Below, in pieces: positions 45,222-53,741 of a stretch of DNA of 64,000 bases. Under the pieces are notes generated by a model. That model was not told the DNA's origin. It ran no database searches and saw nothing but the letters and a program-made list of their open reading frames with translations. How positions within the stretch are numbered: the first letter of the stretch is position 1; every line of letters begins with the position of its first letter. The stretch covers positions 558,001 through 622,000 of the forward strand of contig NZ_LR594662.1 in assembly GCF_901827175.1 (NCBI RefSeq). The letters run 5' to 3'. The position numbers and the translations under genes were made by a program. The DNA is from Variovorax sp. RA8. Its GTDB lineage: Bacteria; Pseudomonadota; Gammaproteobacteria; Burkholderiales; Burkholderiaceae_C.

Positions 45222-45893
45222 ATGACGCGTCGACAGATTGCTTCGCCCCTGCCAATGGCTCGACCTCTGCGCCTGCCGGCCTCGGTGACGCGCGTCCGCC
45301 CGCGGCAACCCGCACCTGCCGTGCGCAGCCTGTCCGCATCGCGCATCGGTACGCAGGTGAGGGCGCTTCGCATGGCGGCTGATGTGTCTGGCGGTGAGTT
45401 GGCACAGCTCTCGGGGATTTCCTCCTCTATGCTCTCGCGCATCGAGCGCGGGCTGGTCTCGCCTTCGGTGGAGACCTTGGAGCGCCTCGCCAGGGGTTTG
45501 CACGTGCCGACGTCGCGCTTTTTCAGCGACCAGGCACGCCGAACGGACTTCTGCCATGTACGCGCAGGGCGTGGTCCGGTAGTCGACCGCATCGGCGCCG
45601 TGGCGGACTACCGCTACGAATTGCTGGGCCATCTGCTGTCGGGCAACCTGTTCGTCGAGCCCTACCTGGTCACGTTGATGCCCGGCGCCGATCCTTATGT
45701 GACCTTCCAGCATCCGGGCCTCAAGTTTCTGTACTTCCTGTCCGGGGACGTCACCTACCGCTACGGTGCCAAGACGGTCGCGGTGAGGGCAGGGGACTCG
45801 CTGCTGTTCGATGCGACTGCGCTGCATGGCATCGAAGCGATCCAGGTCCAACCGGTCTCCTATCTCTCGGTGGTGTTCACGCTGCGCGAGTGA
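45222..45893 (+). CDS. XRE-cupin regulator, right copy
   Basis: A 223-residue paralogue of the regulator at 31695. The HTH is IGTQVRALRMAADVSGGELA then GISSSMLSRIERGLVSPSVE. The cupin is FQHPGLKFLYFLSGDVTYRY and VRAGDSLLFDATALHGIEAI. The two share long identical runs such as RIGAV..YRYELLGHLLSG and FVEPYLV. Both are on the plus strand. The start was placed at MTRRQIASPL; a longer frame to 45084 overlaps the divergent HTH gene. Upstream a weak hairpin AAAAGG...CCTTTT straddles the likely promoter. Confidence 0.87.
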   Translation: MTRRQIASPLPMARPLRLPASVTRVRPRQPAPAVRSLSASRIGTQVRALRMAADVSGGELAQLSGISSSMLSRIERGLVSPSVETLERLARGLHVPTSRFFSDQARRTDFCHVRAGRGPVVDRIGAVADYRYELLGHLLSGNLFVEPYLVTLMPGADPYVTFQHPGLKFLYFLSGDVTYRYGAKTVAVRAGDSLLFDATALHGIEAIQVQPVSYLSVVFTLRE

Positions 45894-46361
45894 GAGCGGC
45901 GGGGCGGGCAAGTCTTTTTGGAAGAACTGCTCGTTGACTTTTTGCACCTTTGTGTGCCGCCCCTACCCCTGGTCTCGGTCGGAAGCACTCCAACTTGCTC
46001 GGCATCTCCGAGCCCGAAGAACTTCCGCGCTGAATCAATGACGACGTGGCCAGGGCGTTTCCGGTTGCCGGTGGTTGCACGCACGCTCGCTCGCGGCGAA
46101 TCGTGGGTGGGCGGTGCCGGAACCTTTCAGTGGTAGTTGCAGGATCTCGATCGCCAGAGCTTGGTCAAGTTGAAGATGAGTCGGGCTCGGTGGTCCATCT
46201 GAGTCGAGGGGTGTCCTCATCCATCAGTGATTCGGCGCATTGGTTCGCGCCATCGTTGCCTCTACGCTCTCCCGCGACGGTGCCGTCGCGCCCGGGCGAG
46301 GATGGAATTGCTCGCACGCTCGCCACGCGGCAGCATCGCATATCTCCTCCCCTCCCTCGAT
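45894..46361. other. gene-free region upstream of the mobilisation operon
   Basis: The 827-nt interval 45894-46720 holds no convincing open frame on either strand. Its right half carries the palindrome array. It is a natural place for an origin of transfer, though I cannot identify a nick site. Confidence 0.4.
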
Positions 46362-46650
46362 GTTCGGCATGCCGAACGTCGAGAAGTTGCGCGTGGGAAT
46401 GCGTACTCGCCTGCGTACGTGATGGTGGCGTATTGGAGCCAGCTCCGGCGGGGACAGCAGCGATGCTGCCGTCGTTCGTGTTCTCGATGCTGTGCGTGCG
46501 TGTTGTGTTCGGCGTGCCGAACGCTGCTCGCTCCCTAGATGCAGTTCTTGCGTGTTCGGCACGCCGAACAAGGCAGCGGAACGATGGACTTGAATTGCAG
46601 CCGCGATGCGTTTCATGACTCGACGGGCGAGGTTGTTGTGCATGCCGAAC
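46362..46650. repeat. array of GTTCGGC-N2-GCCGAAC palindromes
   Basis: Perfect 16-bp palindromic arms occur at 46362-46377 (spacer AT), 46507-46522 (GT) and 46554-46569 (AC). A degenerate copy lies at 46635-46650, and another perfect copy (AT) inside the MobC-like gene at 47137-47152. The first four lie within 360 bp upstream of the mobilisation genes. They could be repressor sites or part of an oriT. The arms do not fit the integron attC consensus. Confidence 0.85.
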
Positions 46651-46720
46651 GCAGAGTCCTTGTTTGGCTATGAGGGCAGGATAGACTGCCGTCAGACATT
46701 GTTTACCCGTGGTGCTGCCT

Positions 46721-47311
46721 ATGCCCAACGCTCCCCGGTCCGCTGTGATCTCGACGAGGCTGCCGTCCGCGACGAAGTCCCGATTCACCTCGCTTGCTGC
46801 GCGTCATCGGCTCAGCGAGTCTGCGTTGCTCGCCAAGCTCGTCGATGAAGTGCTGAAGTCCAATGGAGGTCCGGCTCGCGAGCAAAGCGAGCATGGCGCC
46901 GAACACGGCCTGGACGCCCGTGCGGCGGTGGACGATCGCATCACCCTGCGGCTTCGCCATGGCGATCGAATGCTCGCGGCAGAGCGGGCCTGCGCCCGCG
47001 GGATGAAGACCGGCAGCTACCTGGCCATGCTGGTCCACAACCATGTTCGCAGCTCGGCGGTGCTTCCGCCGAACGAGCTGGATCTGCTCAAGGCGACCGG
47101 GGCGCAACTGGCTGCCCTCGGGCGGCAGCTTCGAAGGTTCGGCATGCCGAACACGCTGGCGGAGCCGTTGGCGTCCGAACTGCGCGATGCGATCGCGCTG
47201 GCCCGGCGCGAGGTCGAGGCGGCACGCGAAGCCACGGCCGCTGTCGTGCGGCGGAACCTCATCAGTTGGGAGACCGGCGGCGAGACTGGCGGCGAGATGG
47301 GCCATGCCTAA
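46721..47311 (+). CDS. MobC-like relaxosome accessory protein
   Basis: A 196-residue protein starting MPNAPRSAVISTRLPSATKS, with an N-terminal RHH-like segment (FTSLAARHRLSESALLAKLV). The middle is typical of MobC-type nicking accessory proteins (RITLRLRHGDRMLAAERACA then RGMKTGSYLAMLVHNHVRSS). The helical C-terminus has LARREVEAAREATAAVV. A GTG at 46709 is an alternative start. Its stop overlaps the relaxase start by 8 nt. It should bind oriT DNA and help the relaxase. Confidence 0.8.
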   Translation: MPNAPRSAVISTRLPSATKSRFTSLAARHRLSESALLAKLVDEVLKSNGGPAREQSEHGAEHGLDARAAVDDRITLRLRHGDRMLAAERACARGMKTGSYLAMLVHNHVRSSAVLPPNELDLLKATGAQLAALGRQLRRFGMPNTLAEPLASELRDAIALARREVEAAREATAAVVRRNLISWETGGETGGEMGHA

Positions 47312-48410
47312 GCAGACGGTGAGATTGCCGCGAAGCAGTTGCGCGCCTGCCAAGGCGGAGCGCGACATGGCGCTGGACATCGTGAGCTATGGCCGACGGG
47401 GACCTAGTGGCACGCTGCGCTTCGGCGCCGACCAGATCGCGCAGATCCAGCGCACGGTAGGCCGCACGCCCGAGGTGATGGTGAAGGTCTCCGGTGGTGG
47501 GCGGGATGTTGGTGGCGTCGAAGCGCACCTGCGCTACATCGGCCGGCACGGCAAGCTGCCGGTAGAGACCGACGAGGGGCTGACCCAACAGGGCCGGGGC
47601 GCCGCCAAGGAGATCACGGCAGACTGGCAGCTGGATCTTTGCAGAAGCCAGTACAAGCCCAAGCCAGCCGAGGACCGGAAGGACACCCGTTCGAAGCTCG
47701 TCCACAACATCGTCCTGTCGATGCCGGCGGGCACGCCTGCCGAGAAGGTGCTGGCTGCGGCGCGCGTCTTCGCGCGCGAGAACTTCGCGCTGCAGCACCG
47801 CTATGCCATGGTGCTGCACAACGACCAGGCACACCCGCACGTGCACCTGGTGGTCAAGTGCGAGCATGAGTTCGAGCCCGGCAGGCGCCTGTACATCCGA
47901 AAGGCGACCCTGCGGCAGTGGCGCGAACAGTTCGCCGCGCTGTTGCGCGAACAGGGCGTGACGGCCAATGCGACGCCACGGCAGGTGCGGGGCCAGATCC
48001 GCACGCCGTACCGGGACGCGATTCATCATCGGCTTCGCGCGCTTCGGGCGTTCGGGCAGTTGCCGGCTGACGAACGCGCCAGGCGTCAGCCGCCCAGGAG
48101 CTCGACCTTCATGCGCGCGAAGCTGGATGGCGTGCTCCAGGTCCTGCGGTCGGGGCGCGGCTCCTTGGATGCCGGGAAGGAGGTAATGCAGAGCACGCGG
48201 CAGGAGGTGGCGGCGGACTGGCACACGACTGCGGATGCGCTTCGAAAACAGAGCGAACATGATCTTGCCGCGCGAGTCGATCGCTTCCTTGCGCGCATGC
48301 CGCTGGTGCAGACCGATGGGCGGCGAATGGCTGAGCGCTGGAAAGAGCAGGGCAGAATCCAAGCGCTAGAGCGCGCGAATTCCAGGTCGCCGGACCAGCA
48401 AGTGCGGTGA
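47304..48410 (+). CDS. MOBP-type relaxase
   Basis: A 368-residue relaxase starting MPKQTVRLPRSSCAPAKAER. The three-His metal site is in MVLHNDQAHPHVHLVVK (about residues 169-185). An upstream motif KLVHNIVLSMPAGTPAEKVL and VEAHLRYIGRHG (about 72-83) match MOBP relaxases. A C-terminal helical tail carries LAARVDRFLARMPLV. It nicks oriT to start transfer. It is coupled to the MobC-like gene. No mating-pair genes are in the window, so the island would be mobilisable rather than self-transmissible on present evidence. Confidence 0.9.
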   Translation: MPKQTVRLPRSSCAPAKAERDMALDIVSYGRRGPSGTLRFGADQIAQIQRTVGRTPEVMVKVSGGGRDVGGVEAHLRYIGRHGKLPVETDEGLTQQGRGAAKEITADWQLDLCRSQYKPKPAEDRKDTRSKLVHNIVLSMPAGTPAEKVLAAARVFARENFALQHRYAMVLHNDQAHPHVHLVVKCEHEFEPGRRLYIRKATLRQWREQFAALLREQGVTANATPRQVRGQIRTPYRDAIHHRLRALRAFGQLPADERARRQPPRSSTFMRAKLDGVLQVLRSGRGSLDAGKEVMQSTRQEVAADWHTTADALRKQSEHDLAARVDRFLARMPLVQTDGRRMAERWKEQGRIQALERANSRSPDQQVR

Positions 48411-48503
48411 GCTGCAATGCGATCCGGTGAGGGTGGCAGCGCGCCTGACGGGACTTGCGGGGACGTCGGCTCGGCATCTGCAAAATACAGCGATGCTTAG
48501 TCC

Positions 48504-50369
48504 TGTCAGGCGACACGAGAAACTGCCCCCCCGCATTGACTCATCCGGACTGCTACCGGGTGAGCCTGAGCCCAAGCCTCACGTAACGTGCCACCTGCTG
48601 GATGGGCCAGCCGGAGCGCCCGAATGTGACGAGGCAAGTGAGCATGTCAACACGCAGGGAGTTGATCGACGCCGTCGGCGCGCGGTACCGGTTGGGTTCT
48701 AAGACCGAGCGGAGCTCGATCCTGGACGAGTTTGTGGCGATTACCGGCTATCACCGCAAGCACTGCATCCGTTTATTGTCCAAGCCGCAGACGCCACCGA
48801 ACGAGCGCCGGCCCAACGTTCGATACGGCCCTGCCGTGTGCGAGGCTCTGGGAACACTCTGGGAGGTCTCCGACCGCGTCTGCTCCAAACGCCTGAAGGT
48901 CATGATCCCGGCCTTGCTGCCTGCGATGCTTCGACACGGCCGGATCAGCGACGACCCGAGCTTGCATGCCCAGCTGGTCGCGGTCAGTCCGGCCACCATC
49001 GACCGGCTCCTTGCTCCGCTGCGGCTCGCCGCCAGCAAGGGCAGGCGTCGGGCCGCCGGGCAAAGTTCGGCAGTCCGCCGTGCGGTACCGATCCGCACCT
49101 TCGGTGACTGGAACGATCCCGCACCGGGTTACCTGGAAGTCGACTTCGTCGCGCATTGTGGACCTCAGCTCGCGGGCACCTTCGTTCAAACACTGGTGCT
49201 GACCGACGTTGCCACTGGCTGGACGGAGTGCGTCCCGGTGCTGACGCGCGACAGCACCCTCGTCATCGACGCGATCGACAGGGCTAGGGTCCTGTTCCCT
49301 TTCCCGATGCGCGGCGTGGACTTTGACAAACGATAGCGTCTTCATGAACGAGCGGGTCGTGGATTGGTGTCGTGCTCACGGTCTTGAGGTAACGAGAGCG
49401 CGCGCCTACCGCAAGAACGATCAGGCCTGGGTCGAGCAGAAGAACGGCGCCATCGTTCGCAGGTTGGTCGGCTATGGCCGCTTCGAGGGATTGGAGTCAG
49501 TGCGCGCACTGACCCGGTTGTACGCGGCAGCTCGTATCCACACCAACGTGTTGCAGCCGTCGTTCAAACTGCGCCGCAAATCGCGCATCGGCGCCAAGGT
49601 CGTCAAGCGATACCACCCACCCGTTCCGCCGGCGAGGCGCGTTCTGGCACATGATGGAGTCGGCCCCGGGGCCAAGGCCAGATTGGTGCGAGTCCTGGCA
49701 GAGCCGACCCTGTCGTACTTCTGAACGAGATCCGGGCTGCTCAGGAAGACTTGGGACGTCGCGTGGACCAACGTGGCGTAGGCGGGCCCTGTGCAAACGC
49801 CGACGAAGCCCTCGGCAGCCCGGTCGCTGCGACGCCCTGAGTCCACAGCGGAGAGCAGCGTGCGATCCATCGGCGACCCTACAAGCGCCGCAAGCCCTTA
49901 CCGCAAAAGGCGCGCATGTTGGACGCCTATGAAAACCAGGTGCGCAACTGGCTCCAGCGGCATCCGGGAATGACGGCCGTCGAAATCCTCAAACGGCTGC
50001 GAGAACTGGCGCCGACAGGAACGTTCACGGACAAACAACTGAGAACGGTGCAGCGTGCTCTCTCAGCATGGCGTGCAGACGCAATCCGTCGGTGGATCGA
50101 TCAATGCCGACTTGAAACCGAAGTAAGTGTGCCTCCGCGGATTGCGGCTGCTGCGCTCTGAAGGGGGCCAGGCGCTGCGCGCCTGGCAATAAATCATTAA
50201 ATAAGCCAACTCGGCATGACCGGCCGTGGACAACGCTTCGCGTTGACCACCGCCTGCGCCTGCGCCGAACACATGATCGCTGAAGGAAGCAACGACACCG
50301 CGCTTCACGCGCTCGGTAACATTGCGCCGTGAGGCAACATGGGGGGACAGTTCCTGATGTCGCTTGACA
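48504..50369 (+). mobile_element. complete insertion sequence, 1,866 bp, with 6-bp target duplication
   Basis: The left end starts TGTCAGGCGACACGAGAAAC; the right end is its imperfect inverse (GTTCCTGATGTCGCTTGACA), about 28-bp inverted repeats with five mismatches. The element is flanked by identical TAGTCC at 48498-48503 and 50370-50375, a 6-bp target duplication. Inside is a single DDE transposase reading frame that is broken. Size and duplication suggest the ISNCY group (ISDol1-like), from memory. Inserted just after the relaxase gene. Confidence 0.92.
48644..50161 (+). pseudogene. DDE transposase of the insertion sequence, frameshifted
   Basis: The first frame runs from MSTRRELIDAVGARYRLGSK through the catalytic Asp region YLEVDFVAHCGPQLAGTFVQ to VDFDKR*. 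One extra A (GACAAAC for GACAAC, about 49328) causes the stop. The next frame continues NDSVFMNERVVDWCRAHGLE, then the catalytic Glu in AWVEQKNGAIVRR and ends TLSYF. A third piece, after a further frame change, carries RRPYKRRKPLPQKARMLDAY then ENQVRNWLQRHPGMTAVEIL. The intact enzyme would be near 500 residues. The frame change needed is +1, unlike the usual programmed -1 shift of IS transposases. Confidence 0.82.
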
Positions 50370-50660
50370 TAGTCCTACCAGCTCGCCCTTTCCCACATGC
50401 AATGAGTCCCTGCAGAAACTGACAGTTGAACTTAGCTGCCCTTCATCGCACGCTCGCAAGAAGCCATCCAGCGGCGAGGTGAGAGAGTCGAGCCAGGGGC
50501 CGACAGGTGGGTGTTGATTGTTGACCGCGTTGTACGGGCAGAGTCGCAACTTCGAATCATTCGGGTGCTGCATTCATGTATCTCTTTGCGAAGCTGAGAA
50601 CTGCGCCATGGAAACACCCATCCCTCGCTGAAGACCGCGGCTGCACTTCGAGGACTTGTC

Positions 50661-50927
50661 ATGCATTCTGAAAACCATGCCAACGGTCGCCTCATCGACC
50701 CGAAGTCTGTAGCAGATCCTGCGTTCTTTCGCATGGCGGATGTGATCCGCATCACCGCATTGAGTCGTGCAACCTTGTATCGAAGGATCGCAGGAGGAAA
50801 GTTCCCGCCCCCTGTACACCTAGGAGGGCGCGCCTGCGGATGGCCGCGTGCAGCGCTTCAAACTTGGATTGACGATCCCGAGGGATACGGCGTACGACTT
50901 CCCGCAACGCGCCGTGATTCCGCCTGA
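50661..50927 (+). CDS. AlpA-family excisionase/regulator
   Basis: An 88-residue protein with the AlpA winged-helix signature FFRMADVIRITALSRATLYR then RIAGGKFPPPVHLGGRACGW and PRAALQTWIDDPEGY. AlpA proteins act on P4-type integrases in cryptic prophages and islands. Here it lies 42 kb from the integrase near the other end of the accessory region. It looks intact. Confidence 0.88.
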   Translation: MHSENHANGRLIDPKSVADPAFFRMADVIRITALSRATLYRRIAGGKFPPPVHLGGRACGWPRAALQTWIDDPEGYGVRLPATRRDSA

Positions 50928-51086
50928 TGACGTCCTTGGGTGGAGACGGGTCCGCGACACAACTTGTCCGGTTGAGTTCGGCTGTATCCCGCCGGCGGCT
51001 GACGCGCTTGGATCTCTGTCCACGTGTCCACCTAGATCGTGATCTGACCCCCGAAACCTGGACGGACCGAATCTAGGGGAAACGGG

Positions 51087-51461
51087 ATGATCAGGTACAC
51101 AGAAAAGGAAGCTGGACGCAGTGAAGGCGTACAGGAAAGGTGGCGGGGGCATACTCGCGACGGCAGCGGCCCAGGGCGTGAACGTGGCGTCGTTGCGCAA
51201 ATGGGTCGCTGGCTATGACTCTCTGGGTGATGCGGGCGTAGTAACGAAACGGCGCAGCAACTACGATCCTGCATTCAAGCTGAAGGTCCTCCGACGCATG
51301 AGCGAAGAAGGACTATCGTGCAACCGGCTGCGGCGCTTCTTAACGTCAGGCGTCGCGACCAAGTAGCAGATTGGTGGCGGCTGTATTCCGTCCATGGTGA
51401 ATTAGCATTGCGACCCGGCTGGAAAGAAGAGCAGACGACTATGAAAAGGCGGCGCCGATAG
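51087..51461 (+). pseudogene. IS3-type transposase OrfA remnant
   Basis: MIRYTEK opens at 51087. After a frame change comes KRKLDAVKAYRKGGGGILAT then AAAQGVNVASLRKWVAGYDS, the HTH and start of an IS3-type OrfA. The later piece CNRLRRFLTSG is followed by WWRLYSVHGELALRPGWK and a stop at 51459. No OrfB is present. The sequence before the ATG (TGATCTGACCCCCGAAACC) resembles an IS3-family end. A truncated copy. Confidence 0.65.
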
Positions 51462-51470
51462 TCGAATGAC

Positions 51471-52004
51471 CTATTCCAATCTGAAGGGCGCCACAAAGTA
51501 CGTATCGAGCGGCACAGCTTCAGCAGGATAACCAAGCCGGGGCACCGGTTGGAGCGGTTGGCAGTTGCCTTCAGGCGCACGCTGCGAGTAAATCGGGAAG
51601 CTTCCGATGGTCGTTGTTTTTGGCAAATAGGCGATGTAGCGGCCATTCGTATCCTTGAAGCCAGTCACCGGAATCGTGCCAGTCACACTCACCGTCATCC
51701 CCTGAAGAATAGGGTTGCCCGCGCAGTTAGGTGCGCCAAACCAAAGGCCGCCGCCGCCAGTGGCTTCGACAGGGCGAATGTCGCCGTGCGGGCCTTCGAC
51801 CCTGAGCGAGACTAGCGCGTCGCCGTACCTGAAAACGACGAAGTCGCTGTTGCCCTTACCGTAGAGATTCCCGACGACGTGACCTGCAGCGTCGACAATT
51901 CTCAAGGGCTTGGCGTTGTAATCCGTCGCAAATGCTTCAATGGGCATCAATGCGCTCGCCATGATGCCGCAACCTGCAATAAGCGCATCAATTCTCTGGT
52001 TCAC
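51471..52004 (-). CDS. secreted hypothetical protein, 177 aa
   Basis: Starts at a GTG (VNQRIDALIAGCGIMASALM) preceded by AAGGAG at good spacing. A Sec signal peptide ends near ASALMPIEAFA. The mature beta-rich domain has GHVVGNLYGKGNSDFVVFRY, GPHGDIRPVEATGGGGLWFG and two Cys. It ends VAPFRLE. No family recognised; a periplasmic protein at the right edge of the accessory region. Confidence 0.7.
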   Translation of the reverse strand: MNQRIDALIAGCGIMASALMPIEAFATDYNAKPLRIVDAAGHVVGNLYGKGNSDFVVFRYGDALVSLRVEGPHGDIRPVEATGGGGLWFGAPNCAGNPILQGMTVSVTGTIPVTGFKDTNGRYIAYLPKTTTIGSFPIYSQRAPEGNCQPLQPVPRLGYPAEAVPLDTYFVAPFRLE

Positions 52005-52221
52005 ATTCTTCTCCTTAAAGGAGCGCTAGTATCAGAGAGGAAACAGCAGTGTGCAACCAAGAGTTCGCAGTCTACGGGTCTCGGCCCGCTTCAGGTTGTC
52101 GCTGCGCCGTGGTCTGATCGGTACCGTGATCCGGCAGCCGCTATCGGCAGGACCACGGCGACCACAGTTCGCGGCCGAGCCCGGCAGCGGACTTTCGACC
52201 CCCGCTCGCCAAGGGCTGCTA

Positions 52222-52851
52222 TCAGAGCGACCGCGCGCCGGGCAGTGCGCCGTTTGGTCTCCGCCAGACCAGAGTAAAGTTGTTTGCTGGCATTGGTACG
52301 ACCTCCTCCAGCGCAAGGCCTTCATTGGCCGCGACTTCCGCCACCTTGTCGATGTCGCGCACGCCCCAGAGCGGATTCGTTGCGCGCAGGCTCGCGTCGA
52401 ACGCTTCATTGCTCTGCGACGTATGCGCGCCGCCGCGCATGTACGGGCCGTAGGTCACAAGCACGCCACCGGCGGGCAGGATCCTGCCGGCGCCCGCCAT
52501 CAATGCGAGCGTGGCCTCCCACGGGGAGATGTGAATCACGTTGATGCACACGACCGCGTCGGCCGCGGATACGGGCCAGGGATGCTTCGTGACATCGATG
52601 GCGAGGGTCGGCTTTACGTTCGACAGGTTGCCTTCGGCCACCCACGCCTCGATGGAAGCATGGCGCTCCACGTCCATCTCGCTGGGCTGGAAAGTGAGGG
52701 CGGGCAACGCCCTGGCGAAGTGCGCCACGTGCTGCCCGGTACCGCTGCCGATCTCGAGCACGAGGCCGCGCGGTGGCAATACGCGCGAGAGTACCTCGAG
52801 GATCGGCTGCTTGTTGCGCTCGGGGGCGCGGGCGATCTCGCGTGAGTCCAT
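52222..52851 (-). CDS. DUF938 SAM-dependent methyltransferase-like protein
   Basis: A 209-residue protein starting MDSREIARAPERNKQPILEV. The SAM-binding glycine motif is LVLEIGSGTGQHVAHFA (about residues 30-46). Conserved DUF938 features are TFQPSEMD, VVCINVIHISPWEATLALMA and GVLVTYGPYMRGG. The substrate is unknown. A longer frame to 52944 adds a basic extension with no support. This is a conserved housekeeping-type gene, so it is taken as the first sign of core chromosome to the right of the island. Confidence 0.85.
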   Translation of the reverse strand: MDSREIARAPERNKQPILEVLSRVLPPRGLVLEIGSGTGQHVAHFARALPALTFQPSEMDVERHASIEAWVAEGNLSNVKPTLAIDVTKHPWPVSAADAVVCINVIHISPWEATLALMAGAGRILPAGGVLVTYGPYMRGGAHTSQSNEAFDASLRATNPLWGVRDIDKVAEVAANEGLALEEVVPMPANNFTLVWRRPNGALPGARSL

Positions 52852-53049
52852 GCGGCGATGGTAAGCCTCAAGCCCTGCCCGGCGCTTCAACCGCTGCTTC
52901 TGCTGCCTGCCGATGTGTGCCCTCCGCAGCGGGACTTCCTTCACGTGCGTCGGGGTGGGCTCGGCCGGCAGCTTTCCGAGATTGGGAAAGTGGATGTCTC
53001 TTCAAGGGCCCAACGCTGACCTTCAGGAGTGGCAAGGGGCGCGCCTAAA

Positions 53050-53571
53050 GCGGACTGAGTTGCTGGGCGCGGCGTGAGGGGCGTGCAGCCGTTCGCTCGC
53101 TTCATCAGCTCGTAGGAGCATCCGCGCCGCGAAGGCAATGGCGCCCAGGCCCCCCGAACGCCAATGCGCACCGGCACCCCTTCGATCCAGGAAAGTTCGA
53201 ACAGCCAGGGCGAGAGCGCCTGCGCAGTGCGAGCGGGGACCATGAGCTGACCCTGGCTCGCTCCATAGCCCTCAGGCTCGAAGAGCACCAGGGGCAGCGT
53301 GCCCTTTGCGATCGTGAGAACGCCATTGCCCGCTCCGTTGAGATCACGAACACGGCCGCATCGGCGCGCCGGCCAGCGCAAGGAGTGCGGCGCCTGCAGG
53401 GGGCATGAGCGTCGCCAATCGCGCAGAGTGCAGCGGATGGACCTTTCGAAGCACACTGAATTCCGGGATCCGACCGCCGACTTCGGCCGGACCGACCAAC
53501 GCGCCGAAGGCCATGGCCGCGGCGAGCGTGGCGCCTCCGGCCTTCAGAAGCCTCGGCAGGTGCGCAGCCAT
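53050..53571 (-). pseudogene. MFS transporter C-terminal remnant
   Basis: Two frames carry the last third of a major-facilitator protein. The first is MAAHLPRLLKAGGATLAAAM then AFGALVGPAEVGGRIPEFSV and HPLHSARLATLMPPAGAALLALAGAP. The second is NGAGNGVLTIAKGTLPLVLF then EPEGYGASQGQLMVPARTAQ and ALSPWLFELSW. The GPAxVG and TIAKGTLPL patterns are characteristic. The N-terminal helices are missing and a frame change falls near 53350. Decay next to the island edge is likely. Confidence 0.6.
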
Positions 53572-53741
53572 CCCCGGTGCTGATAAGCCAGGTGATTGCG
53601 AAGACTAAACGCCGTGATGAACTGCCCCTCAGGGTAATCAACCTCTCGTGAGTGCTTCCTTCGCGCTGGCCAGCTTACCCTACGCCGGCACGGCGTTTCG
53701 ATTTGCGTCGGTACTCACGAATGTTGCCAGCCATGTTGTGC

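Noticed and set aside
46362..46569. GTTCGGC palindromes as integron attC sites
   Set aside because: The arms do not fit the RYYYAAC/GTTRRRY consensus and no integron integrase or cassettes are present.
49323..49340. Programmed frameshift in the IS transposase
   Set aside because: The required shift is +1 at TTTGACAAACGA, without an A-rich slippery heptamer or downstream structure; an inserted base is simpler.
52051..52845. 264-codon open frame on the plus strand
   Set aside because: Antisense to the DUF938 gene, with typical shadow composition.
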